NCBI GenBank assembly: GCA_963514095.1
Contig: OY741271.1
Location: 8,718,476-8,782,475 of the forward strand
Direction of reading: 5' to 3'
Source of the DNA: Eutrigla gurnardus
Lineage: Eukaryota; Chordata; Actinopteri; Perciformes; Triglidae
Length of the DNA stretch: 64,000 bases
Shown piece by piece: positions 40,329 to 53,700 of this stretch. Within the stretch, counting starts at the first letter, position 1; each line of letters starts with the position of its first letter. Below the pieces are notes generated by a model. That model saw nothing but the letters and a program-made list of their open reading frames with translations. It ran no database searches and was not told where the DNA came from. A program made the position numbers and the translations under genes.

Positions 40329-40406
40329 GCCGGTCCAAGAGGCTGGCACTTAAAGATGATTCACCATTAGCTTTGGGCAGCTCCACTAACACCAATTCTT
40401 CTCCTA
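40329..40406 (+). CDS. Exon-like segment of unknown gene (candidate exon D)
   Basis: The tract TCTGTTTTTTCCAG precedes a 78-nt open segment followed by a good donor, GTAAGG. The frame begins with two bases and ends with one base of split codons (symmetric phase 1-1). It encodes RSKRLALKDDSPLALGSST and then NTNSSP: a basic patch followed by a Ser/Asn/Thr-rich part. Of the four plus-strand candidates it has the best paired splice sites. Protein family not recognised. Confidence 0.38.
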
Positions 40407-40499
40407 GTAAGGGAATGTCAGTTATTAAAACAATAAATCCTATACTGCCGTTATGTTAGATATTATTCTTGAACTCACAACTGTATCCAGTAAAGCGAT

Positions 40500-40990
40500 G
40501 CTAGTGGCTTTGTGAGGCTGTACTGAGACACAGCTGTGCTTTGACCTAAATGCAAACATCAACGTGGTAACATGCTCACAGAGACATGTATAATGTTTAC
40601 CATGCTAACCATCTTAGTTTAGTGTGTTCCAATGTTATTTGCTAATTAGCACTCAACATGAAGTACAGCTGAGGTCATGAACCAAAGTCTATTTCGATGT
40701 AGTAAGCCTTGAATGATTCTGTATGGAAATCTGAAGTTTTGATCCGCATATTTGTCCACACATGCATATTTTGTAGTCGGAGTAAATAAGTTGTGAAGAA
40801 ACTGTTGTGGCATTTCACTAAAAAGCAAGACATGTCTCATGGTGGTGCTAGAGGAAAAGTCAAAAGATCTCCGAAGTCATCAGGATTCACTGGGGACCAC
40901 GAAGGACTGTACTAAATATACTCCCATCCAGTAGATGCCGATGTTGAGGTTTATCAGTCTGTAACAAAGTGGTGGAGTTCGTGATTTAGG
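40500..40990 (+). repeat. Teleost dispersed repeat family, copy 4 (longest, plus orientation)
   Basis: Contains the upstream part of the family (CAGCTGTGCTTTGACCTAAA, ACATGCTCACAGAGACAT, TAATGTTTACCATGCTAACC, TGCTAATTAGCACTC, AAGTACAGCTGAGG). It then has the GGTGGTGCTAGAGGAAAAGT core and ends near AACAAAGTGGTGGA. It is diverged from the other copies. Confidence 0.72.
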
Positions 40991-42819
40991 CTTATTCTAT
41001 TACACAATGGTAACCATGATAACACTCTAGTAATGTTACTTCCTCTGTAATTAATTCTATTATCTGGCTTGCACAATCTGAAAGTGTAGTGTGGATCCAT
41101 TTTCCAATACATATGATAATTCTCCTCCCAGTGTCCTATTAATGTTAATATATGATGACTCCATTGGTTAAATCTTTGCTACGGCCCCTCTCTCCTTGAC
41201 TCACTAAATGAGCCCACTGAAGGATGTTGTGCTTTTCTGCATAAACGCTCACAGCAAAATAGAGTTTATTACTGTAAGACCCATAAAAAAACAACATTAA
41301 AATTCACAACCATGGGAGTGTCGCCTGACCTCTGGAGAATGATAAATTAGCTTATGTTGCTCTAGCAAAACTACCATTTTATAGCCCTACCTTCATCTTG
41401 GCCCCCCAGAGCTGACTCCCCTTCAGCCGCAAAGGACTGAAAGGCTCCGGCAGCAAGGAAACACTTTGACATGACGCTGATATCATCCTACCTGTTTTCC
41501 TCCTCATAGGAGATCACTCGGTGGTTTGAATGACATTTAATTCAGCTGCATGTCTGCTCTTCACATTCGCCGGCGTCAAGAGGGTATAGAGTGGCGCCGC
41601 ACTACATATACCTTCACCTAAGCAGGCCTGCATTTGACATTGAAGTGTCTGTTGTAATAATAGAGAGCAAGGGCCAAGAAAATCCAAGTCAGAAATCTTG
41701 CCAGGAATCTCTTGTTTGATACAAGCGGCTGCTTAGGGCTCAGCTGCTTCCTTTGCTTGTATTCTACTTTTCACTTACCATGGACGTGCTCTCTGTAGTG
41801 CTGCTTTGCTTGTCTGGGACGGGTTGCAATTGATGAGTGCAGCCACCTCCTCATTGTTAGTTTGAAGGATGGTGCAACAGATTTCATGTGACAGCGGCAC
41901 TTCTATTTCCCACAAAGCAAACGTGCAGGTGACTGGGCAGCACTGGAGGAGAGATGAAGGAAAACTTCAAACATATCGGAGACATGCAACTAAGTGTTCT
42001 GCAGCTTCACACATGTCTGTACATGTATGAAGCCATTGCCCTGGAAGTGTCTACCTTTAATGACGATACACTTGCTAACCAAAGTCCCCCGCGAGTCATT
42101 ACTGGCAACTCATTAGCACTATGCTAAGCTAATGGATCAGTAAATGGATTTTTATGTGGACATAAATGCTAATTCGCTACACTGCAGTGCTGTTCGACAA
42201 CGCTGTGTTTAGCAAGCCAGTCTGAGGCTCTGGGGGGTGTTTGTGTCTCATTAGGCTCGGCCAGGGATCTATTGTGGATGTGGAGGACTCAGTGGAAAAA
42301 CAGAAATACAATGACGAAGGCCTGCAGTGCTGAAACACTTGTCCATCCTACACCTGAAGGTTTTATTGAAGAGGGGGAAGATATCCCACAAGTGCCGAAG
42401 CAATTATGTTTTTGAAAACAGAAAAGCAGACTGCAAGACAGGAACTGATCAAGTGTCAGGCGCTATTATGTTGCATGATCGTTGTTGCTATCTCAGATTG
42501 ACAGTGACGGAAACCAAAGCGACTTGACAAAACTTGAGAGGTTGTATAGCTCACAAATAAAGCTCTTTACTCCCACAACACTATTGTATGCTTATCCATC
42601 CACAACTCAGATACACATCCACATGCTCTTTTATTCAACAATTACTTGACAGATTCCCAGTTGTGAATACTCATTTGTGATTGTTATTGGATTTTCTCCA
42701 TTATTTCTCTGGGCATAATCTGTGTAGGGTGTTTTTTCTGTAAAAAAAAAAAAAAGAATACAATATGTATTTATATATGTATATACACTGACACAATATA
42801 ATATTCATAATTTAGCCTG
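40991..42819. other. Intergenic sequence
   Basis: Unique-looking. 41400-42300 is G/C-balanced and may include conserved non-coding DNA. The 66-codon open stretch at 42327-42527 has no supporting context. A-rich run at 42741-42753. Confidence 0.45.
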
Positions 42820-43045
42820 CATTTATATAGCGCATTCCTATTCTTTAGACTAAACACTACATGTCTACATTCACCCATTCACACACATTCATACACTGCT
42901 GGCAGAGGAGCTGCCTGCCCATCAGGATTTAATCTAATCTAGCTCTTTCACACACATTCTCACGCCGATGGCCTTCGGCGGCAATTTGGGGTTCATTCTT
43001 CCGATTGGAGGACGACTCGCTCGACCTCTGTGCCACAGCAGCCCA
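42820..43045 (+). repeat. Teleost interspersed repeat (SINE-like or MITE fragment)
   Basis: Motifs in order: TTTATATAGCGCATTCCTAT, ACATTCACCCATTCACACAC, TTCATACACTGCTGGCAGAG, CTGCCCATCAGGA, CTTCCGATTGGAGGACGACT, CGACCTCTGTGCCACAGCAG. I recognise this order from a very common fish repeat; parts are deleted here. Confidence 0.7.
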
Positions 43046-43054
43046 TGCATCATA

Positions 43055-43665
43055 AGCATAGACTGTTTATAAGAAGTGTAAGTAGTTTTCAGATGGTTTT
43101 GAAGCCTTGAATTCGCCACATTGGATTTTTGCAACCAATGAACAGGAGTGACCATATTTGGACTGCGGAGGAGCAATGGGTGACGAACACAAGTGGCAGA
43201 GCGGCACCCTGAGGAGGAACCTTACTGTATCTGGCTCCATCTGGCTTCTGGTGTGAAGCTGTTAACAAAGTTAGCTTCATAATTCAGGGTCAACAGCTAG
43301 GTGTTGACGTCATCTTAGTAGCTAATTGCATTGGTAGCTTGGAAGTGACGGCAGCGAGGCCATGATAGCAGCGCCCTGATAGTGACTTGTCAACCGCAAG
43401 ATAGCCACGCCCTGAAGCATACCCTGTTTATTGTCTATTTTACTTTAAATGGGACCATAATTCCCGAAAGTAACGTCATGCTTCGATGTTTACTGAGACA
43501 ATACATCGAGTGAGAATAAGGGTCATTTTCTTATAGACTTATATAGAATCAGATGTCGTTCTGCAACCAGAGGAGTCGCCCCCTGATGGCCAGCAGAGAG
43601 AATGCAAGTTTAAAGCACGTCAATCTTGGCTTCACCTTTCAGAACTGGAGCATGCCGCCTTGACA
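43055..43665 (+). repeat. Second teleost interspersed repeat adjoining the previous one
   Basis: Starts at GCATAGACTGTTTATAAGA and continues through TAGTGACTTGTCAACCGCAA, AGCCACGCCCTGAAGCATAC, AATGGGACCATAATTCCCGA, GCAACCAGAGGAGTCGCCCC and GGCTTCACCTTTCAGA. This is a motif order I associate with a widespread teleost repeat. Internal insertions are possible. Confidence 0.65.
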
Positions 43666-46600
43666 CAAGGCATCATTAAAATTAAGTTTGGCAACTACTC
43701 TGCTAAATCGCCACATTTGCAGTAAAGATGATAAGGTCTGAAGGACAGTATGGCTCTTCCAGCAATCAGAGTACATAAAGTTTGCTCATAGCTTGCCATA
43801 CCAGCGCCATGACAGTTCAGCTTTTGCAGCTCATTCCGCCGTCATACCATTTGTTGATCCTGACAGCAGCCCACGTACAAAAGGCTGAGACAGCAAGACA
43901 GACATCCAAAATGGAAGGGAGCAGCAGCAGGGCCTCGTTGAAAGAACATCTCTGAGTGGGAGTCGAGTGGGAACGCTGGCTCGGCAGCAACCCTCAGAAA
44001 CTACATGTCTCACAGTTTCTACACCTGGAGCACATAATATTCTTGATGATGCTGCTGCGTGTTGGGATATTATATTTTCACCATTTTACAGTAAATATCA
44101 CCTATTTCTATCATATACAGATATTGTGGCAAGCAGAGGAACACTCGTCATGAATAACTGTTATAGAATAACATGGTAACGCTTTATTCAACAGGTCCAT
44201 TATTTCCTGTTGATTTCTTTAAGGTTGATGATGGGGTGATATATGGTTGTATTGAGTTTATCACCAGTTATTGGTTTGAAAGCTGATTGATATAAACCAA
44301 AGTAAAAAAAACATCTTTTTCTTCTAATTGGAAACTTTACTCTCCATATATACTGAATTGTATGCTCTCATGTAAAGACTTACGGTTATGCCATATTAAA
44401 GTCTTCCATTTGAACACTGAACACTATTTAAGTTTTTTTTCTAAAATGATAAATTAGAATTAACAATAATTTACCAGTGATATATTTTTTCAAATCAACT
44501 AATAAAACATTTTTTTCTGGACCTGTAAAAGTATTATGGAAAACATCATATTCACAAAACTTGATGTGGCAATAGACAACGATTAGCTTGATGGTGTGCA
44601 TTATTTTCATTAACCTCTGACATGGCACCATCACTTCTAAATAATTACTCATGCTGCTGGTAAGCACTGGTTTCAGTGTTTACTGCACGTTGGCGTCTAC
44701 ACTCTTTTCGAATAGTAAAACATAATTTACTGCAAGGTTATACCAAGCTTAACCAATAGAGCAAATTGTCTTGTGGTATATTTCTGTTAAGAAATGCTGT
44801 GATATATGTGGGAAAATTCATGATGCATCATGCTGAAAAATTACGCGTTTCTCTCTGTGTATTATATTTTGACATCCATCATTTTGTGGACTATTCCTCG
44901 CATAGCAGCATGTGGCAACTACAGCAAAGTCATATGCTGCTGTTATAATGCATTATGCAGTAGAATACATTAGAATATAATACATCATACACATGGGCTT
45001 CATAGAAAGTGTTACCCTTTTACATTTTAGTTTTCACAAGAAAACGTTGTTCTTTTTTTATTATTCAAGCTTGTCCAGATACTGTTGCCGTGTCCCTGTT
45101 TGGAAAATAATTGGCCTGTGGTATTTTAGTTTCCGAGCAAAGCCTCTTTCAAAACAAGGACAGAGAGACATAAAAGTATAAAATATTTACATATAGACCA
45201 CAAAAGGCATTTATAGCCCTGACAATTTAAGGACACTATTTCAGCTTAGATAGTCCCTCTGCACCAGAGCTCAGTCACCAGAGAGTCAGCAGCTCAGTTT
45301 TTGAACTAGCAGAACTTGTAAGTGCGGGTATAAATGCCCCCCACTGTCAGGTGTTGACATTTGTTCGACCACAAATCTGCTCTTGCCGCTGCCATGTTGA
45401 GTGCGGCTGCAGCAGAAGTTCCTGTGTCGACTCAAATCAAATGGACAAATTATTTCAGGCAGCATGAAATCAAAGGTATGGGTCATGATGATATTGGGAT
45501 TTTTTCTCACTGCTGTTGACCTGGAAAACACACACACACACGCAAAATGCACACTCCGCAGCTCTCGGGAGCAGACGCTGTCTTTATATCCTCAAATGCA
45601 TACATTAAGATGGAGATGTACAAGATTTTTAAGTACAAAGAAATGAAAAAAGAAACATGGGGTAGACACATTAACAGGAACACCTTTATAATATTATGTA
45701 TGTATTTTTTGAGACAGGATGTTCTTTCATCTTACAGACCGTAGCTTAGAACCCTGTGGAATTTGGATTATGTTATATTTTTGAAATATTTGACTGGTTG
45801 TTTGTGTTATTGTGTCCACCTCCTTTTCTTTACCTCCTCTTTAAATGAAACCCACGGAACCTAAAATACATTAATTGAATATACATATGTATATATACAT
45901 AATTTCAAATATATCAAGCATCTGAAATCAGCATGTAGCACGTCCAGCTGGCCAAAGCAGTTCATATCAAAATATAGTAAATTTAGACAAAGATTTTGAA
46001 TACATTTAATTACGCATGGGTTGATTTTAATTACAGAATTTAACTTATTCAGACCGCAGATCTGTCCTCAGCTTCAATAATATTTCCCCAAATATAAATA
46101 TCTCTGTACTAAATAAAAGACACAAAGGAAAAGTAAACCCAGGATTCACCGGTGAATTTTCAATTGAGGTCCCACATCTGTAAAATCACAAACTCTTCCC
46201 TTGCCAGATGGTGAGCTCTGGTCCGGGCAAGTCCCAAAAATATACAAGAGTATGAATAATGCATCGGATAGGACTTGTTTCATAGTGTATCTCTGGATGT
46301 GCACGCACACTCACACACGAGGATACACACACATATTCACACGTGGAGAGATGCAAACATGCGCACACGCACGCGCACACACACCGACCATTAAAATGAG
46401 CCAGGGGGCCACATCTGCTAAAAGCTCCTGGTGGTGTGTACAAGATGTGTGAGCTTCATTGACAAAAACTACTCTTCTAGTCTATGTTGGCACCACATAA
46501 AAAAAACAAAAAACACAAGTTATAAGCTAAGACGTCCAAAATATCCACATTTCACCATGACAACCGTCAAGTCAGTCAACTCATCTCCGTCGTCTTTTCT

Positions 46601-47485
46601 GTGACATTCAGATAGACTTTCATGCTTTTTTTCACAACGGTCCGTCCTGTGTGGGTAAATGCAGAGACGAAGGAGGTGTAAAGTTTCTCCCAGCCGATGG
46701 ACAATATGGCCTGGCTCAACCTCTGCAAAGTCATTACTCTTCAGCAGTACGCTGTCATTAAAGAAACTTGGCTGGAATATAACCGTGGACGGCTCCATAG
46801 CGGGGATAGTAAAGAAGATGAACGGACCGGCTTGTGAAAGTCCTTCTGACAAGTCTAAATCAAGCCACAAAGGTACGAAAAATCTTCAAGGAGCCGTCCC
46901 CTGCAGACCTAATGTTGGATAACAAGGACAAAAAAAAGAGGTAAAGTACTTCAATGAATATTCCACAGCCCTGTTATATATATAAATGTTCCTCACAGGG
47001 ATTTTGTTCTAGGATGTGTCCACGGAAATTTGGCTGCGGTGAAGATTCAATGCCAATGGAGTACCATGCTGCTCACTTGAGACTTCTCAGAGTTCTCACA
47101 AGTGTCTGCCGAGAGTCTTTCACTGCGGGGATTGGAGATGCTCTGTACTATTATTATTTTTTATTATTTTTTTACTGAAGGTCAGACTTGGTGTAAAGTT
47201 TGGAAAATCTCGTTGGTGAATGGACACAATGTTCTGGTGTAGAGATTGGTCTCAGGTCCTTTTTAAGCATGGATGTCAATCAACCTGTAGAGGAACGGAG
47301 AAAGGAGAGGTCAAAATCACAAGACTCGGCTCACATCATTTCATATGTCTGAATAGAGGTTCAAGTCACTTTGACACATTACCAGGTCAAATACAGTTCA
47401 CATTTCCATAACATTTTACACATGACAACTTTTGATTGAACACCACCACGTTACGTTACGTTAAATATGCAAATAAAAAAATAAA

Positions 47486-47487
<2 letters not shown>
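43666..47487. other. Intergenic sequence
   Basis: Mostly A/T-rich. It includes a CA-rich patch at about 46304-46384 and an open frame on the minus strand near 46520-46870, listed separately. Confidence 0.45.
46520..46799 (-). other. Minus-strand open frame of uncertain status
   Basis: From an ATG at 46799 the frame runs 92 codons to the stop at 46520-46522, and is open further upstream to about 46870. The predicted product starts MEPSTVIFQPSFFNDSVLLK, and codon choice is not low-complexity. No family, promoter, poly(A) signal or good splice acceptor was recognised. The opposite strand is also partly open, so it may be chance. Confidence 0.15.

Positions 47488-47530
<43 letters not shown>
47488..47530. 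repeat. (TA)n(CA)n microsatellite
   Basis: TA run of about 14 units passing into about 8 CA units. Confidence 0.95.
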
Positions 47531-47663
47531 TTCAGCATTCATAGTACCATGTATTTAATCACATAATTATCATTTCTTATTCTTAAATCAACATACTTCA
47601 ACAACGAGGCCCGGGACCCCCACTGACACGCACACTACCCCCCCTTCCCCCACATCACACACT

Positions 47664-47720
<57 letters not shown>
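47664..47720. repeat. (AC)n microsatellite
   Basis: Uninterrupted AC repeat of about 57 bp. Confidence 0.96.
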
Positions 47721-47725
<5 letters not shown>

Positions 47726-50700
47726 TGCACCATCATCTGCTTGTGTATACTGCAAAATTTTGCACAACACAACTGTCAAATTATACATAATGTATTATTA
47801 TAATAAGGCTATAGTGTCTTTTTCATTTTATGTTAATTTTTCTATTTATGTTCTTGACTGCAGTACTTTATTTTATTGTTTATCCTTTGTGTGCACTGAA
47901 CACCAAGGAAAATTCCTTGTGTGTGAAAACCTACTTGGCAATAAACTATTTCCTGATTCTGATTCGATTTGATCTGAAATAAAATAAGTTAATATTTATT
48001 TGTTGTAAATTGAGTGCCTTGTTGTGGGGCATGCATTCCTGTTTTTGGTAGATTTTGGTAGGTCATTCATTGCCTAGTTATGCAACTGTTTTGTGTCACA
48101 TTTTGGTCCGATCCAAGTGCTTCCTCATTCGTGTTTTTAATTGAAAATAAATTCAGTTTCATAAACCACTGAATGAGACAGTTTTTTACCTTCATGGTGC
48201 AAGACAAGAAAAACAAAACACAGTAATAATAACACCAGCATCAACTCTCTGTATTTTCAATGTTCATCCGAGCCAGCTCCAGAGAACTCTTTCCATAAAG
48301 TGTGAGTCAATTAAGAATTGAGAGCCCCAAACGTTTTGTCATTTTCTGCGTGTGCATTGTTGAAGATTATAAAACAAGCAGTGGTAATTTTTTCACCATG
48401 GTAGTGTGATCATAATCTAATAAATAAGATGACAGATTTTATATAAAGGGCTTTTCCTTCATATTACTTTTTAAATCTGCACTGCTTGTTAGAGTGGCAG
48501 TTACGGAGCTGGCATTATTATGGTCAATTCCATAAAGGTCTGAATAATGCCATTTCCACAACAGACACATGTCTAATTGACAAGAAGCCGTTACTTAAAC
48601 AAATATATAAAACCAACAATTTGACGTGTCTGAAAATGGCTTTATTTGAGCTTTAACAAAGCTAATTTTCTAAATTAAATGTTAAGGGAATGGTCCATAC
48701 GCATTGTACTAATATATTCTTCTCCACATGGAATAAGTTTCACCTCTATTGAAATTCTGGAGCTAATGACTTAATCTAGCCAATCATTTGATCAAGAAAT
48801 CCATTTGAATGATAATAGAACTCTGCCATGAATATGTTATATGGATAAATCTATAAATGTTAATACATGAATGATTCACGGTGACAGTGGACAAATGTGA
48901 CACCCAGGACTGCCCATATAAATCATTCAGACACTTAAATATGAGTTGGCGAATCCACACAGAATTGCACAAATTCCCAGGGCTGGCAAATAAATATTTA
49001 TGACGCCCCCAATTCCCCTTTTCTCCCTGTCCTTGGTAATTGTGCGTGATTCATTTTGTTTTCTCGGTGGAAGAGGGGAAATCAATCTTAGAATATTGGC
49101 TCGGGGACGTAAAGCATGCAGATTCCAAATGCCTGTGGTTTTGCAGAATAGAAAAGCTGCACGGATACTCACTCAATGTTCTTATAAGGGGAATTTAGTT
49201 TAATCTTTAGATTTCCTTGTAAGAAAAATGTTTGTCGAAACAAAGTTAGCCTAGACTAGCCGGCTCCCAACTCTATTTTATCAGCCAAGTTTAGTCTTGA
49301 TTTCGGCAGGGAGCCACGTCTTAGGAGTCTGTTACCATAGCATTTAGAAAGGGAATTTCATTTAAATGGAGCCTTTTCCTTTCGGTCATTGCCTCTCATT
49401 CATATCAGTTTTCTACCTTTGTACTAAAAGAGAGCATGGACACTTGAAGCAGCTTCTCCCTTTGATGGAACCACAGTGGGGCTTTTTAGTTTCCTTTCTT
49501 ATGCGTGTCAAAACTTCCCATAACCCCCTTTGATTTCCCTTTTTTGTTGCATCATCAAAGCGAATGCATCCTGAGAAACAGGGCATTCCATAGTTTCGGC
49601 TCCCAAGTCCTGGATGATCTTTATTGAAACTCAGCAGTCAGAGCCGCACTGAAAAATGCACGGCCAACACACACTAATGGCTTATTCATTCCAGGTTCGA
49701 GCTCCACTGAACTTCTATACAACTTTATGTATAAGACATGACTCCTGCTGTTTCCCTCAGGAGTTATTATTTCTGCTTTCTACAAGATGGAAACATTCAA
49801 TATGTCTTTGGTTGCTGTTATGTCCAAGTGAACTGAAGCAGGGTTATACACTTAGCATGTAAATAAGAATAAAATACATAATTGAAAAAACTCACATACT
49901 TGCTGTTTTCTCGGCATCCTACGACGGCTCCTTGGGCAAAGGCTGGAAAAGAAGAGTAGGAGGTCAGCGGCGGAGGGTCAGGGTGCCAGCTTTCACTAAC
50001 GTGTTATAGAAACTCTACCTCGCCATATTGGCCTTTGACGCAGAGCAGCATATGTCCATTTAAAAGCACAGATGGCGTGTCTTCCAATTATATCTAAGGC
50101 GAGACCACGCATGCTGAAGGTTATTTTGTTCTCTCCCAATTTTATGACCTCTGTGGACGCCGTTTCTCTCCTCAACCAGAAAATACAAGCGAGTAATGGC
50201 CACCTCATCATCCACGTTAACGACTGAGAGACCTTTCCTTCCTTCCATCAACGGCATCACACAGATAGAACATTTTATCGCATTAGCCGTAGGGCATGGT
50301 AATAAACACTGCTCTACTTTGTTTCTCTGTGAACAACAACTCCTCGCGTCCTACATTCATCTTCAGGAGAACATATGAAACTGTGCTGTGTTCCCCTTGA
50401 CCGGAGGAAGAAAACAGCTCCCTTGCCTTCTTAATATTGGTGAATGAGCCACTTTTGTGTAGATAATGACTCGGCTAATCATAATCAGGAAGCTAATGGT
50501 CTGTTTAGCCAATCAGAGGAGCCAAGGCGAGACGGCTGTCTGGGCAGCGCATTGGCATTCCCAGGAGCCGCCGCTCTCCTCTCGGCTGTGCCAGGCAATC
50601 TGCGGCAGCGAGGTGGACTTGGTATTCTGGTACCCACCCGGCCCGTCCTCCTGCGATCTGTCGCTCTGTCTGCTCGACCAGCCCCGGCGCTGTCAAAGAA

Positions 50701-53700
50701 ATTCAGTACTCTGAAGAGGTGCTGATCCATCACACCTCTCCAGCAGCATGTCATCTAAATGCTAAGTACTTCCACTGCATCTTTAAATCAAAACAAGAAA
50801 AGAAATGAGCACGGCGGGCGGGCGGTTGGAAGGGATAAAAGCTTATAAGGGCACAATAGAATCTGCCGAGCAAACCCTTTGCTTTTTGATTACATTTATT
50901 TTCGAGGGTGAGGAAATGTGGGAGAGGAGAAACTGGGCGAGAAGAAATGCGCACGGGGAACCCAAAGACCTTGTTATCCGTTCAAATGTAAAAGGGAAAA
51001 AAAGAGAAGGAACAGATATTGATACACCCGCCCTAAAAGTTCCTTCAAAGAAAATAGATGGTTTGATCTCCAGAAACCATCATGAACGCACCTGAGCTGC
51101 TCCCACACAGGACACCCTCCTCTCCCTCGACTCCCTGCCTCAGTCAGACTCACTCGCCATCGATTGGAGGGAATCTTGAGGTGGGAGCAGAATGCTGAGG
51201 CTGCAGAAGCGGACAGCACTATTAACTGCTCCGACTAATTAAAAGGGCAACAAGGTGAGTCTGGCCCCACGGGACGGACTGTGCAGGAGACGGCTCTTTG
51301 CCTGCCATGCACACCGGTAAACAGTGCTCACCGCCTATGGTGTTTACAAGACGGGAATCCAAGGACATCGCAGACATGCTCATCTCCCGCTGGCACGAGG
51401 GATGAGATTCACAGATAAGGAGAGAGAGAGGAAGCGGAGAGCACATTAATAAGCGCTTCGCTAATTGCTTATGTTGCGGTGAAATTGAAACATTTGGACC
51501 TCGTCTCTGAGCTCGGGGTGCCCTCGTTTCATCGCCACTTGTAAACACTGAGCACTGTGCATAAATGATAAAGTTTCACAGTTCAAATGAGGTGCACCGC
51601 CTGGATCTTTGACAGAGTGCCAGCGGAGATTGGCAAAAATATTAAGGGATTCAATTAACTTCCTTCCTTATCATCAACGCAGCATATTTTAGGATCAAAG
51701 TATTTTTAAGATACAGTGTGCCTCACATTACACAAATAAAATCCTCAGCCGATGTAGCATTACAACTTAGTAGCCGGGAGGGAAATCCGCTGCAGGTACA
51801 GCAGGCAGCGTGTTTGCTCGCTGCTCAGGGAGAAACAAAGCAGAGACGGTATATTTGGTGGCACTTTTAGCCACAAAAATCCTCACCAGCAGCCCATCCA
51901 GCCATTATGGAGACAGGCCATCACTGCAGCAACTAAATATCGTTCCCCAGGGTCTCTTCTAACAAGCCGACTCCTGCACAGGGTTTCTTCTTTTTGGTTT
52001 CATCAACTACTAGAGACTCACAGAGGTCCCAGTCATTAACAGCCACTGGTATTAGTAGGCTAAAAAGCACAGCTATGGATTACTGAAGACCCTGACTGGA
52101 TGCTTCGTGCACAGAGTATGAGCCTGATGTAAAAAGCATCAGTGCATCAGACCCAGAGCGATCTCTGAGGAATTAAGCCACCACAAGTTGCATTGGATTT
52201 TGTTTGCTGCTATTTTTCTTGGGAGTCGGCTACGGACAACAGCCATTATCTATAGTACAACATTCAGAGCGTTTGCTCTGATTTTAGGAGAAAAACTAGA
52301 ATACAATAACTTGAACAATAATGATGCAACAATAGCCCATTTCAAGAAAAATAATTAGGCCTGATAAATACGTTTTTGAAAGTTTTAGCACTTTAAAGCT
52401 ACATTAATTGACTTTCTTTTCACTTTGGGGCAGTTGTAATTGCTTATTTACACATATAAAATAGTAAAAATGGACAAAGACATTAGTATTCATTAGGAGT
52501 TGTGATTCTGAACACTTTTAAGTCCAATATTCACTCTATATACTCTCTTTTTTGCTCGGTTTCGGGCTCCTCCAAATCTTATTGGAAATATCTAGCTGTT
52601 AAACGTGCCAATAATTTCACAAGTTGGTTGCTAACTTTGTGTTTGCAAAGTGCAAAGCTGGGTGAACCCTCTCACATTGCAAGTAGACATAAAGATTAAT
52701 TAGTAATAAGAATATATGTAGTGCAGGTTTAACTATAAATCATGTACTCTTACATGTACTCTACTATTACATTTGCTGACCATTTTAAATGTTTTTGTTC
52801 CAGCCTGACATTGGTTTACATTAATGTCTGTACAATATGAAAATCAATATGCAGGCTCTTGAAACTGACCTGTGTGAGATTATTCCTTTGAATGTCAAGT
52901 CCATATTTTTCTTGTAAATGTCACATTACCACAGCATGACAATGCAGTTTAAGTTAAAGTTTGCAGATTCATCTGAAAAGTCAGCAGTGAACTACCCTAA
53001 AAGAATAATGTAAGTTTGACCAAAAAAATGCAGACTTGATGTTCATTGATGGAAAAAACAAATCAAGCAAGTGTCAAGAGCTCCTCATTGATTTTCATAC
53101 CAACGGAAATGAATGGAAACTAAGGCTGGAATGGAAGGAAAAAAAAAAACACAGCAGTATGGTAAGCCATGGTTTAGTCATCTAAAGTGATGTGATTTGT
53201 CGTAAATAGGCTAAAACATATAAAAACACATTGCCATTGAAGTAAAAGTGTTAACAGCAAAGTACCCAAAGAACAATTACGTGTTATATAGAATGGCTAC
53301 AAATCTCTAAATTATATTTAGCTTTGTATCAATGGAAACGCGTTGTTTTTTTAGGGAGACAGTGGCTTCTTCAAGTGACAAAAAAAGAAAAAAGATTGCA
53401 GCTAGTTGCATCAAAGGTAGCAGTGCTAAACAATGAAATAGGATGTTTGTCTAGCATGCTTGAATGTGTCCAGACCATTGAAAGGCTTTCTGCATTACAC
53501 AGGGTAGAAAAACAGCCTGTGTTGAAATGTGGCCTATGGCTCTGACAATTTCACACCAGACGAAGCTCTGGAGACAAGCATTGTGCTGGCTAAAACTCAC
53601 ATGGCAGTTCAAAGCCTGGCGATGACAGAACTTCAAATAGGGGAGCGGGGTAAAGTGCGCTGAAAGTGACAGCAGAAGGGACCACATTCACTGGGTCTCA

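Noticed and set aside
50444..50754. Overlapping open frames on both strands (63-93 codons)
   Set aside because: Three or more frames are open at once in a G/C-rich patch; no splice context.
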